A stretch of DNA of 64,000 nt from Paracoccus denitrificans (GTDB lineage: Bacteria; Pseudomonadota; Alphaproteobacteria; Rhodobacterales; Rhodobacteraceae), in contig QFNE01000001.1 of assembly GCA_003240735.1 (NCBI GenBank), positions 1 through 64,000 on the forward strand, written 5' to 3'. The position numbers were made by a program, and so were the translations under genes. Numbering within the stretch: the first letter of the stretch is position 1; each line of letters starts with the position of its first letter. The notes below the pieces were generated by a model that did not search any database, was not told where the DNA came from, and saw only the letters and a program-made list of their open reading frames with translations. Shown one piece after another: positions 27,325 through 36,614 of the stretch.

Positions 27325-30300
27325 GATACTTTATGGGCATCCCCTTTCCCCGTTGGCGGTCGTGGATGCGTTGGCCCCTGGTGATCCTGGGGCTGGGGCT
27401 TTTCGCCCTTGCGGTCTGGTTCGGGTTGCCCATGACGGGTTGGGCGCCGTTCGCGACCATCTGGCTGCGGGTCACGATCATCGCGGTCGTCGTCGGGCTG
27501 TTCCTGCTGATCGAACTGATCCGCTGGCGCCGCCGCGTCCGCGCCGCCCGAGAGATCGAGGCCGCGCTGATCCCGGCCGAGCCCGAAGGCGATGGCAAGG
27601 AACTGGCGCAGCGGATGGAAACCGCGCTGGCCACACTCAAGCGGTCGGGCGGGCGGTCATATCTCTACGATCTGCCGTGGTACGTGATCATCGGCCCGCC
27701 CGGTGCCGGCAAGACCACCGCGCTGGTCAATTCGGGGATCGAGTTTCCCGTCAGCCAGTCCGAGGCCGTGTCCGGGTTCGCCGGCACCCGCTTTACGGAT
27801 TTCTGGTTCGCCGAAGATGCGGTGCTGATCGACACGGCAGGCCGCTATACCACGCAAGACAGTGACGTGGTGGCCGACAAGGCCAGCTGGCGGTCGTTTC
27901 TGGACCTGCTGAAACGCTCGCGCCCGAATCAGCCGATCAACGGCGTCATTCTGGCGTTTTCCGTCGAAGACATGATGAACGCGACGCCAGGATCGTTGGA
28001 GCGTCATGCCGAAACCGTCCGCGCGCGTCTGGCCGAAATCCACGAAACGCTGAAGGTCGACTTTCCCGTCTATGTGATGTTCACCAAGGCCGACCTGATC
28101 GCGGGCTTTCGGGAATACTTCAACAGCTTCAGCCTGAACCGCCGCAAGCTGGTCTGGGGCACCACATTCCAGACGGCGGATCGGAAGGCCCTGACGCATG
28201 AGGCCGTGCCCGCAGAATTCGACCGCCTTGTCGCGCGCCTGTCCGACGAGGTGATCGACCGGCTGTCCGAGGAACCCGACGGCATCGCCCGCATCGCGAT
28301 CTTCAACCTGCCGGGACAGATGGCGCTTTTGCGTGACAACGTCTCGGACTTCTTGCGGCGGGTGTTTGAACCGACCCGGTACAAGACCAACGCGATCCTG
28401 CGCGGGTTCTACTTCACCAGCGGCACGCAGGAAGGCACCCCCATCGACCAGGTTCTGGGCGCGATGGCCCCGATCGGTCAGCAGGGCATGTCGCCGATCA
28501 CCGCGAACTTCATGTCCGGTCGCGGCAAGTCCTACTTTATCCACGATCTGCTGCGCCGGGTGATCTTTCCCGAACAGGGCTGGGTCAGCCACGACCGCCG
28601 CGCCGTGCGACGGGCGGCGGTCCTGCGGACGTTGGCGATCGCGGCGATCCTGCTGGGCACGCTGGGTCTGACGGGCGCCCTGGGTGTCAGCTACTGGAAG
28701 AACCGCAATCTGGTGGCGACGGCATCGACAGACACCTCGGCCTATGCCCGGACCGCCATTGACGAAATCAAGCGCGACACCATCACCGACCCGGATGTGA
28801 CCCCTGTCGTGCCGTTGCTGGACCGTCTGCGCACCATGCCGTCCGGCTTTGGCGACAGCGAGGAGCGCAGTTTCTGGGAACGCTTTGGTCTGGGCCAGCG
28901 CGAGCGGGTGGGCGCGGCGGCGACGCAGGCTTATTCCGACGCGTTGGAACGCATGTTGCGGCCGCGACTGATCCTGGACATGGAACAGAAGATGCCGGCC
29001 ATCATTCAGGCCGGCGACACGACCGAGATCTATCGCGCGCTCAAGGTCTATCTGCTGCTGGGCGGCGTTGGCGAAAAGCCGGATGACGATTCGATCAAGG
29101 CCTGGTTTGCGCAGGACTGGCGCAGCCGCTTTACCTCGGCATCTGAAATCAACCTTCGGGATCGGCTGGCCGGGCATCTGGACGCGATGCTGATGCTGGG
29201 CCGCGACCGCAACAAGCTGGTGGATATCGATCAGTCGACCGTCGATGACGCGCGCGCCGCACTTGCGCAGTTGCCACTGGATGAACAGGCCTATGCCATC
29301 GTGCGGGACGGCATCGCATCGTCGCCGGTGCAGGACTGGTCCCTGACCCAGGCGGTCGGCAAAGCCGGCCCGATGGTTCTAACGACCAAGGATGGCACGG
29401 ACCTGTCCACGCAGGTTGTGCCGGCGATGTACACCTACGAAGGCTTCTGGAGCTATTTCTATCCGCAGCTGGAGGTCGTGGGCGCGCGTCTGAAGGACGA
29501 CCAGTGGGTTCTGGGCGACATGGCCGATACAGCGCAGATGGACGAACGTCTGGCGCGGCTCGACCGCGATCTGCTGAACCGCTACCGAGAGGAGTTCCGC
29601 AAAGCGTGGTTCGGCGTCCTGAACAACCTGACGCTGACCTCGATGTCGGCGGACAAGCCCCGCTATGACGCGCTGGGGGCGGCGGCGTCCGCCTCTGCCT
29701 CGCCCCTGTTGCTGCTGGTTCAGTCCGTGGATCAGCAGACCTATCTGCCGGCCGAATATCAGGGCCTGCAAGGCGTCACCGCCGAGACATTGGCCGGTGG
29801 CACCGCACCCGCAACCGGCGGCGGCGCCGAGGGGACGGCGGGCGAGACGGCAAGCAAGGTCAATGACGCCGTTCTGGCGCGGGTGCGCAACCGCTCCAGC
29901 GGGGTGCAGCGCATCCTGCTGGAAGCCTCAACCGGCGGCCCGGCCAAGAACCAGGCCAGCGCCAGCGGCACGTCCGAGCCTGACGGCATCACCCGCCCCA
30001 TCGATGCCATTGCCGAAGATTTCGAAGGCTGGCACGCGCTGATGCAGGGCGAACCCGGCCAGCGTCCCATCGACGCGCTTCTGGGCAACCTTGGCGCGGT
30101 CTGGCAGAACCTGCGTCTGGGCGAGATGAACCCTGATCAGGCCAATGCCGCGATGCCGGGACTTTTGAACAATCTGACGCAGTACAACTCGCAACTGCCC
30201 GAACAGCTGGCGGCGCTGGTGACAAAGGCCGACGACGATTTCCAGCAAGGCGCCGCTGATGCGACGCTCGAGGACATGAACCGCGCCTTGTCGGATCGCG

Positions 30301-30962
30301 TGACGTTCTACTGCAGGGAAAACATCGCCAACTCCTATCCCTTCGCGCAGTCGTCGCGCAGCTTGTCGATGGAGGCGTTCGCCCGCTTCTTCGGCCCGGG
30401 CGGAGAGATGGACAAGTATTTCACCGAGTATCTGGAGCCGTATGTCGAGCGCACCTCGGAAGGGCTGCGGTACCGCACCGACAAGCCGCTGGCGCAGCGT
30501 CTGTCGGCCAATGCCCTGCTGCAGTTCCAGCGCGCGGAACGCATTCGTCAGGCGTATTTCGCAGGCGGCGGCACCGCGCCGCAGGTGGAAATCACCGTGG
30601 CGCAGGTCGACGCGCACCCGACCGTCGAGGCCGCATTGCTGATCATCAACGATGAACAGATCCCGACCGTCACCGGCGCCCTGCCCCGCACGGTGTCATG
30701 GCCCGGGACCGGCAAGTCGACCGTGCTGAGCCTGTCGCCGGCGCTTGACCGAAACTCGGTCCTGCGGCTGGAAGGGAATGCGTGGACGTTCATCGATTTT
30801 CTGGGCAATGCCACGGCGAAATCCCAGCAGGGCGACACGATGCGCGCGACATTCACGCTGGGCGGTCGGTCGATCACCTATGACTTCACGATCAACGCCG
30901 CGATCAACCCGTTTACCATGCCGGAACTGCGTGACTTCGAATGTCCGCAAAGTCTGGACTAA
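27321..30962 (+). CDS. tssM: T6SS membrane subunit TssM (IcmF)
   Basis: 1213 residues. Two helices near the N-terminus (about 18-37 and 48-70) precede a cytoplasmic NTPase-like domain with Walker A GPPGAGKTT near residue 125. A third helix lies near 432-458, followed by the large periplasmic IcmF region. TssM is the trans-envelope pillar that normally contacts the lipoprotein TssJ; no tssJ is in this locus. Start and stop overlap or adjoin tssL and tagF, consistent with one operon. Confidence 0.96.
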   Translation: MRYFMGIPFPRWRSWMRWPLVILGLGLFALAVWFGLPMTGWAPFATIWLRVTIIAVVVGLFLLIELIRWRRRVRAAREIEAALIPAEPEGDGKELAQRMETALATLKRSGGRSYLYDLPWYVIIGPPGAGKTTALVNSGIEFPVSQSEAVSGFAGTRFTDFWFAEDAVLIDTAGRYTTQDSDVVADKASWRSFLDLLKRSRPNQPINGVILAFSVEDMMNATPGSLERHAETVRARLAEIHETLKVDFPVYVMFTKADLIAGFREYFNSFSLNRRKLVWGTTFQTADRKALTHEAVPAEFDRLVARLSDEVIDRLSEEPDGIARIAIFNLPGQMALLRDNVSDFLRRVFEPTRYKTNAILRGFYFTSGTQEGTPIDQVLGAMAPIGQQGMSPITANFMSGRGKSYFIHDLLRRVIFPEQGWVSHDRRAVRRAAVLRTLAIAAILLGTLGLTGALGVSYWKNRNLVATASTDTSAYARTAIDEIKRDTITDPDVTPVVPLLDRLRTMPSGFGDSEERSFWERFGLGQRERVGAAATQAYSDALERMLRPRLILDMEQKMPAIIQAGDTTEIYRALKVYLLLGGVGEKPDDDSIKAWFAQDWRSRFTSASEINLRDRLAGHLDAMLMLGRDRNKLVDIDQSTVDDARAALAQLPLDEQAYAIVRDGIASSPVQDWSLTQAVGKAGPMVLTTKDGTDLSTQVVPAMYTYEGFWSYFYPQLEVVGARLKDDQWVLGDMADTAQMDERLARLDRDLLNRYREEFRKAWFGVLNNLTLTSMSADKPRYDALGAAASASASPLLLLVQSVDQQTYLPAEYQGLQGVTAETLAGGTAPATGGGAEGTAGETASKVNDAVLARVRNRSSGVQRILLEASTGGPAKNQASASGTSEPDGITRPIDAIAEDFEGWHALMQGEPGQRPIDALLGNLGAVWQNLRLGEMNPDQANAAMPGLLNNLTQYNSQLPEQLAALVTKADDDFQQGAADATLEDMNRALSDRVTFYCRENIANSYPFAQSSRSLSMEAFARFFGPGGEMDKYFTEYLEPYVERTSEGLRYRTDKPLAQRLSANALLQFQRAERIRQAYFAGGGTAPQVEITVAQVDAHPTVEAALLIINDEQIPTVTGALPRTVSWPGTGKSTVLSLSPALDRNSVLRLEGNAWTFIDFLGNATAKSQQGDTMRATFTLGGRSITYDFTINAAINPFTMPELRDFECPQSLD

Positions 30963-30971
30963 GGGGGCGGC

Positions 30972-31781
30972 ATGGCGCGGGTCGGCATCTATGGCAAGCA
31001 TCAGGGGTTCGGCGACTTCATCAGCGCCGGAATGCCGGACGGCGCCGAACAGGCGCTGACGCTGTGGCTGAACGGATCACTGTCCACCGTGCGGCAAGGT
31101 CTGGGTGATGCGTGGCAAGGCGCGTTCGACACGGCCCCGACGCTGCGGTTCTGGATCGGCGGGGATGTCATGCCGGGTGGCACCCCGCTGCGCGGCGTCA
31201 TGGCCCCGTCGCGCGACCGCGTGGGACGCCGTCACCCGCTGTTTCTGGTGGCACCCGCGGGTGGGGCACCCTGCCCTGCCGTGGACGCGTCGCAGGGCTT
31301 TCATGACGTGGCCGAGCGTCATCTGCGTGAAGCCCTGATGGGCAATGTGGCATCTGCGCGTGACATATCCGACCATTGGTCTGGTGACCCGACGCTCGCC
31401 CCCGCGGACGGCACGCCGATGGAAGCAGCCTGGTGGGCCGACAACACCGATGCCGCACCCGAGGTGCTGTGGTCCGAAGTGGCCGGGACCGAGGCGCGCG
31501 CCGCGTCGTCCCTGCGCAGCTATTGGTGGTCAGGGGCATTGCCTGCCCGGGCGCTCGCGTGTCCCGGGCTGCCGGCAGCCGACGCGCTGCATTGGCTGTT
31601 GACAGGTGCGCCCCCCGGCGTGCCGCCGGTGGTGGAGCCTGCCGCGCCAGAGGCCGCAGTGACCTTACCCGCTTCACCCGTCGCCGCCCCGCCGTCGCGC
31701 AGCAGTTTTATCCCTGACGGCGCGATCGACCCGCAATCGGCGTCCCCTTTTGACGCCCTGACCGATCGGACCACAGGATGA
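30972..31781 (+). CDS. tagF: T6SS-associated protein TagF
   Basis: 269 residues. The N-terminus GIYGKHQGFGDFIS and the RDRVGRRHPL strand mark the TagF/ImpM domain. In Pseudomonas and Agrobacterium TagF is a post-translational repressor of T6SS assembly that acts with the PpkA/PppA/FHA switch, alone or fused to PppA. Here it overlaps pppA by four bases without being fused. The last ~60 residues are a Pro/Ala-rich tail. Confidence 0.92.
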   Translation: MARVGIYGKHQGFGDFISAGMPDGAEQALTLWLNGSLSTVRQGLGDAWQGAFDTAPTLRFWIGGDVMPGGTPLRGVMAPSRDRVGRRHPLFLVAPAGGAPCPAVDASQGFHDVAERHLREALMGNVASARDISDHWSGDPTLAPADGTPMEAAWWADNTDAAPEVLWSEVAGTEARAASSLRSYWWSGALPARALACPGLPAADALHWLLTGAPPGVPPVVEPAAPEAAVTLPASPVAAPPSRSSFIPDGAIDPQSASPFDALTDRTTG

Positions 31782-32527
31782 GCGCCGAGAGCGATCCCCT
31801 GCGCTTTGATACCGCGATGGCGACCGATACCGGGCGCGTGCGCACCCATAACGAAGACAACGCCGTCACCCTGCCGCACGTGGGCCTTTGGGCGGTTGCC
31901 GACGGCATGGGTGGGCATGCGGCGGGCGACGTCGCCAGCGGCATCATCGCGGATGAGCTGGGTTCTGTCGGCGTACCGGTATCAGCCGATGATCTGCGCG
32001 CGCGCGTCGGGCAGCGGCTGGACCGCGCCAATGCCCGCATCCAGTCGATCGCCGAGCAAAGGGGCGGCGCCACCATTGGATCAACCGTCGTGGCCCTGCT
32101 GATCCATGAACATGAATGCTTTTGCGTGTGGGCGGGGGACAGCCGCATCTATCTGCTGCGGCAGGGTCGGCTGACCCGGCTGACGACCGACCACAGCGAG
32201 GTGCAGGAGATGCTGGATGCCGGCAACATCTCTGCCGACGAGGCGCGGAACTGGCCACGGCGCAATGTCATCACCCGCGCCATCGGGATTGACGGGCAGG
32301 TCAAGACGCAGGCCGTGGCGGGCGTGGCACAGGCGAACGACGTGTTCCTGCTCTGCTCGGACGGGCTGACGGAACATGTGGGGGATGATGAGCTGGCAAG
32401 TCTGCTGGGTCGTCAAAGCGCCCAACGAACCGCCGACGCGCTGGTCGCGCTGACGCTGGAACGGGGTGCGCGGGACAACGTGACCGTGGTCGTCGTGGGA
32501 TGCCACGACCGAACGCTGCGGGAATAG
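31778..32527 (+). CDS. pppA: T6SS protein phosphatase PppA (PP2C family)
   Basis: 249 residues. The PP2C metal-binding motifs are complete: HNEDN, ADGMGGHAAGD, GDSRIYLL, CSDGLTEHV and RDNVTVVVV. In the family it removes phosphate placed by PpkA on TagH/Fha or TssL and so turns secretion down. It overlaps tagF by four bases and lies three bases before ppkA. Confidence 0.93.
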   Translation: MSAESDPLRFDTAMATDTGRVRTHNEDNAVTLPHVGLWAVADGMGGHAAGDVASGIIADELGSVGVPVSADDLRARVGQRLDRANARIQSIAEQRGGATIGSTVVALLIHEHECFCVWAGDSRIYLLRQGRLTRLTTDHSEVQEMLDAGNISADEARNWPRRNVITRAIGIDGQVKTQAVAGVAQANDVFLLCSDGLTEHVGDDELASLLGRQSAQRTADALVALTLERGARDNVTVVVVGCHDRTLRE

Positions 32528-32530
32528 GTC

Positions 32531-34633
32531 ATGACGAAAACCGATAATCCGGTCGGTGTAGACCAAACCGCCAAGGCGGACAGTGCCGCCATTGGTCCTG
32601 TCAAACCGCCACCTGCGGCTCCTCCGGACGCAACCCGGATCGCCAGCGCCCCCGTGGCACCCGCGCCTCCTGTCGAAGACGGCACGACGATCGCGGATGA
32701 CGGTGACCGCACGCAGATTGCCCCACGCAAACCGGTGGGCGCCACGGAACTGGGCATCCCGCCCCGACCGACACCGGCTGCCCCTGAATGGGTGCCTGTC
32801 GCGCCGGGTGTGCTGATCAACAACAACTACCGGATCGTCGACCAGATCAGCGCCGGCGGCATGGGCGAGGTCTACCGCGCCGAGAACCTGTTCACGGGTG
32901 ACCCAGTCGCGGTCAAGGTCGCGCTGCCGTCTTTGGCGCGGGACGAAAGCATCGTCCAACTGTTCAAGCGCGAGGCCCGGATTCTGGGCCAGCTGACCGA
33001 CGACGCCATCGTCCGCTACCACAACTTTGTCCTGGATCAGGGCCTGGACCGGTACTGCCTGATCATGGAGTTCATCGAGGGCTGGACCCTGTGGGACCAT
33101 GTCCGCGCCAACGGTCCTGTATCGGAATCGGACGGCGTGGCTTTGCTGCGCCGGATCGCGGCGGGGCTGTCCAAGGCCCACCGACGGGGCGTCACGCACC
33201 GCGATCTGTCACCTGACAACGTGATGTTGCGCGATCAGCGGATGGATCAGCCGGTTCTGATCGACTTCGGCATCGCGCGGTCGGCGGAAATGGGCGACGC
33301 GCTCAGCGGACGGTTCGCGGGCAAGGTCAAGTATGTGGCCCCCGAACAACTGGGCCATCACGGCGGCGAGGTGGGCGCGTCTGCCGACATCTACGGCCTT
33401 GCGCTGATGATGGCGGCGGCGCTGCGTGCCGAGCCCCTGTCGATGGGCGGCACGGTCGAGGAAGCCGCGCAGGCGCGCCGGTCGATCCCCAATCTCTCGG
33501 GTCTGCCGCCGGCGCTGTTCCCCCTGCTGCAGTACATGTTGGAGCCGGTGCCCACGGACCGCCCGCCGTCGATGGATGCGGTGGTGCGAATGCTGGACGA
33601 CCCCACGCTTATCCCCGCTCGCTATCGCCTACCGCAGTGGATCGACGGGGCGGCAGCGCCGGAAACCACCGACGAAGACACGACATCTGGCATCACGCAT
33701 GGCGGCTATCTGGACAGTTCCGAAAGCCCGTTTGCGCCAGCGCCGACGCCAGCCCCTGCGGTTCCACTGCCTCCACCACCCCAGCGGAGGGGCGCGATAC
33801 TCGCGGCCGCAGCCGCCTTTGTGATCCTTGCTGGTGCCGGTGCATTCTGGGTGTTGCAACCCCGTGAACCCGCAACACCGCCAGCGGACCCGGTAAACAC
33901 GGTGGCGGAGGTATCACTGCCACCGCGTGATACCGCGACGCGCGAAGGGTGGCTGGCGGATCAGGACCTGCCGGCCTGCACGATGGCATGGCGCATCCCG
34001 GCGGGTATCGACGCCGGGCAGATCGGCATGCTGGCGGACGGGCCGCGCGATACCGCCGCGCTAAGCGCGCAGTACGACAACCAGTTCGCCGCGCGTCCTG
34101 CGGTGGTCCTGAACCAGCTTGCGCCTAGTCAGTGTCCGGCGGTCACGTTCCTGCGCGAACTGGGCGGACGCGCGGCGCCTGCGCCGGTTCTGTCGCTGGA
34201 TGCCGACCGGCTGATCGGACAGGGGACGGTCGCGGGCACGGTCCGGGGTGCTGACGGGCGCTCAACCTGGCTGTTTCTGGTCGCAGCGGACGGGGCGATG
34301 CACGACCTGTCACGACAATTGCAGCCGCAGGGCGATGGCACGCAGACCTTCAGTTTCGACATGGCGCTGGCCCAGGGCAGCGCGGCGGCGCGCCAGTTGA
34401 TCGTCGCTGTCACGTCCGAAAAGCCGCTGGTGACCGCCGCAACCCTTCCGGATGCCGCCCCGGCCGAGCGCGTCCTGCCCGCCGCCCTGTCCGAGATCGC
34501 CGCCGCAGGCGGTCGCGCCGCTGCGGATCAGGCCGTGTTCCTGATCGAGCCCCCCGCCGCCCAACCCCCGGTGCCAGAACCGGCACCAGAACCTACCCCA
34601 GAACCCGCGCCGAATGACGCCCCTTCGCCTTGA
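32531..34633 (+). CDS. ppkA: T6SS serine/threonine kinase PpkA with periplasmic domain
   Basis: 700 residues. A Pro/Ala-rich N-terminus (1-95) precedes a Hanks-type kinase (about 98-355) with AVKV, the catalytic HRD at 223-225 and a DFG in IDFGIA; the catalytic-loop Lys is Ser (HRDLSPDN). One membrane helix (about 421-443) is followed by a ~230-residue periplasmic domain with Cys483 and Cys535, and a Pro/Glu tail. PpkA phosphorylates the FHA protein to trigger T6SS assembly. Its periplasmic domain is homologous to the C-terminal domain of the TonB-like protein at 52616-53683, which suggests a shared ligand or partner. Confidence 0.93.
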   Translation: MTKTDNPVGVDQTAKADSAAIGPVKPPPAAPPDATRIASAPVAPAPPVEDGTTIADDGDRTQIAPRKPVGATELGIPPRPTPAAPEWVPVAPGVLINNNYRIVDQISAGGMGEVYRAENLFTGDPVAVKVALPSLARDESIVQLFKREARILGQLTDDAIVRYHNFVLDQGLDRYCLIMEFIEGWTLWDHVRANGPVSESDGVALLRRIAAGLSKAHRRGVTHRDLSPDNVMLRDQRMDQPVLIDFGIARSAEMGDALSGRFAGKVKYVAPEQLGHHGGEVGASADIYGLALMMAAALRAEPLSMGGTVEEAAQARRSIPNLSGLPPALFPLLQYMLEPVPTDRPPSMDAVVRMLDDPTLIPARYRLPQWIDGAAAPETTDEDTTSGITHGGYLDSSESPFAPAPTPAPAVPLPPPPQRRGAILAAAAAFVILAGAGAFWVLQPREPATPPADPVNTVAEVSLPPRDTATREGWLADQDLPACTMAWRIPAGIDAGQIGMLADGPRDTAALSAQYDNQFAARPAVVLNQLAPSQCPAVTFLRELGGRAAPAPVLSLDADRLIGQGTVAGTVRGADGRSTWLFLVAADGAMHDLSRQLQPQGDGTQTFSFDMALAQGSAAARQLIVAVTSEKPLVTAATLPDAAPAERVLPAALSEIAAAGGRAAADQAVFLIEPPAAQPPVPEPAPEPTPEPAPNDAPSP

Positions 34634-34683
34634 CCTTTCACGCGCCCACGTCCCATCCTTTGGCCCACCGATCATCAGATGCG

Positions 34684-35292
34684 ATGCCCATGACAGATCC
34701 CTTTCAGCCGGATCGTTTTTCCGGTCAGGACAAGACCCGTCCCCCGACCTCGAGCCTGCGGTTCGAGACGCCCGTCGAGCTGTATCTGGCCGTGCCCGAG
34801 ATCAATGAGCTGACCCAGCAACGTCCGCGTCCTGGTGAAAGCGGGCTGGCGTTTCTCTTGCGGCTGCGGGCCTCGACGACACCGGAAGAGGGCGTGACGT
34901 TCACGGCCTTTGCGGCCTATCCGCAGATGGCGATCGGCTGGGGATATGAATGCATCCGCCTGATGGCCGATCTTCTGAACCCCAATGAGCGCCCGATGAT
35001 GGAGATGGTGGCCGGATGGCTGGCGCAACCGGGCACCCCGATGCGTCACCGTGTGGCCCACGACGCGCTGTGGGCGCCCGCCCGCACGCCATCGGTGTTT
35101 CTGGGACTCGCGGTGGCGTGGTCAGGGGGCGGAATCGCACCCAACGACACGGCCTCGCCGCCCTTGCACCGCACACCCCGCGCCGTGAACAGCGCCGTCC
35201 TGTCGTGTCTGGCGCGTGCCGATCTGAACCGTCGCCCGATCCTTCTGGCCCGGTTCATCGACATGGCCGAGCCGATGTTCAGGGTGTACTGA
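34684..35292 (+). CDS. T6SS-locus protein of unknown function
   Basis: 202 residues from MPMTDPFQPD; ATG 34690 and an upstream TTG at 34630 are alternatives, and none has a strong ribosome-binding site. It has no signal peptide or clear membrane helix. Its helical middle (GYECIRLMADLLNP, MMEMVAGWLAQPG) and conserved-looking tryptophans suggest a soluble helical protein. It sits between ppkA and tagH and overlaps tagH by one base, so a part in post-translational control or baseplate assembly is inferred. I recall DUF6931-type proteins at this position in related loci but cannot confirm it. Confidence 0.75.
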   Translation: MPMTDPFQPDRFSGQDKTRPPTSSLRFETPVELYLAVPEINELTQQRPRPGESGLAFLLRLRASTTPEEGVTFTAFAAYPQMAIGWGYECIRLMADLLNPNERPMMEMVAGWLAQPGTPMRHRVAHDALWAPARTPSVFLGLAVAWSGGGIAPNDTASPPLHRTPRAVNSAVLSCLARADLNRRPILLARFIDMAEPMFRVY

Positions 35293-36614
35293 TGACCCTG
35301 ATCCTGCAGATCGAGAACTTCGAGCTTTTGACCGATGGCGGCCCGGCGCAGGTGTCCGCGCCGGAAAAAGGGCTTCAGGCAGGGCGCGGCGCCGGCATGG
35401 GGTGGGTGCTGCCCGATCCCAGCCGCCACATCTCCAGCCATCATTTCGACGTCTTCCAACAGGATGGATCGTGGTTCCTGCGCGACGTGTCCACCAACGG
35501 GACGTTCCTGCAGGGTCAGCGGTTCAGGCTGGACGGCCCCCACCGTCTGACCCATGGCGACCGCTTTCAGGTTGGGCAGTACCTGATCGTCGCGCGACTG
35601 GATGGTGCCCCCGTCGACCGGGCGGGCAACGTGGCCGCGCCGGCCCAAGGCGGTCTGACGCCCCCACCCTATGCCCCGCCTGCGACGGACGATCCGTGGT
35701 CAGTGGGTGGGGCGCTGTCCCCCATCGATCCACTGCCGCCGGTGGGCGCGATGCGCCGAGGTGACGATTTCGTCCATGACTTCATCGCCGACCAGCGCCC
35801 CGCCGCGCCGCCGCCGTCGCCCCCGCCGTCCCCGGTCGAACAAGCTGCGCCAGCACTGCCTGTCCCACCCGCAGCAGCACCTTCGGCGCCTTCGCCAGCT
35901 GCATCTGATGCACCAGCCCCCGCCTTCACACCGGCGGACCCTGCCCCGGCCGCACCAAGGCCGCCCAGGCAGGCACAAGCACCGACGCCGGCGCCCTCTG
36001 CCGCCGCGGGTGACTTTGTCGCCGCGTTCTGCCGTGGCGCGGGTCTGTCGGCCAAAGCCTACACCGACATCGATGCACAGCGGCTGGCCGAAAGCCTTGG
36101 CGCGGCCCTTCGCCATGTCTCGCGCGAAGTAATGCTGTCCCTGCAGGACCGTGCCGCCGCCAAGCATTTCGCGCGGACGGGTGAACGCACCATGCGCGGC
36201 GCGACCGACAACAATCCGCTGAAGTTCCTGCCCGAACCGGATCAGGCATTGGAAACCATGTTCCTGCGTCCGCGCGCCGGTTTCCAGTCCGGCCCAGACG
36301 GTCTGGACGAGGCGCTGAAAGACCTGAGGCTGCATCAGGCCGCCCTGTTTGCGGCGCTGCAGCCGGCTTTGGCACGGCTGCTGTCGGACCTTGCACCCGA
36401 AAGCGTCGAGGCAGAGGCGGAAAAATCGCGCCTCGGCACCAGCCGCAAAGGCAAGGCGTGGGACGTCTATGTCAGTCGCTGGGATGCCAAGACCGCACCC
36501 CATGAGAACGGCATTCTTGACGAATTCCTGCGCCACTTCTCGGACGCCTATCGCGACATGATCGCCGCCACCCGCGCGAACCCCGCGCCTCTGGACAGGG
36601 ACCCGCCGCAATGA
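35292..36614 (+). CDS. tagH: T6SS FHA-domain protein TagH (Fha)
   Basis: 440 residues from ATG 35292, which overlaps the preceding stop (ACTGATGA). Residues ~1-105 are an FHA phosphothreonine-binding domain (SRHISSHHF and DVSTNGTFL). A ~130-residue Pro/Ala-rich linker leads to the C-terminal TagH domain (about 235-440). FHA proteins of this family are substrates of PpkA and scaffolds that promote T6SS assembly. It overlaps tssA by four bases. Confidence 0.93.
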   Translation: MTLILQIENFELLTDGGPAQVSAPEKGLQAGRGAGMGWVLPDPSRHISSHHFDVFQQDGSWFLRDVSTNGTFLQGQRFRLDGPHRLTHGDRFQVGQYLIVARLDGAPVDRAGNVAAPAQGGLTPPPYAPPATDDPWSVGGALSPIDPLPPVGAMRRGDDFVHDFIADQRPAAPPPSPPPSPVEQAAPALPVPPAAAPSAPSPAASDAPAPAFTPADPAPAAPRPPRQAQAPTPAPSAAAGDFVAAFCRGAGLSAKAYTDIDAQRLAESLGAALRHVSREVMLSLQDRAAAKHFARTGERTMRGATDNNPLKFLPEPDQALETMFLRPRAGFQSGPDGLDEALKDLRLHQAALFAALQPALARLLSDLAPESVEAEAEKSRLGTSRKGKAWDVYVSRWDAKTAPHENGILDEFLRHFSDAYRDMIAATRANPAPLDRDPPQ

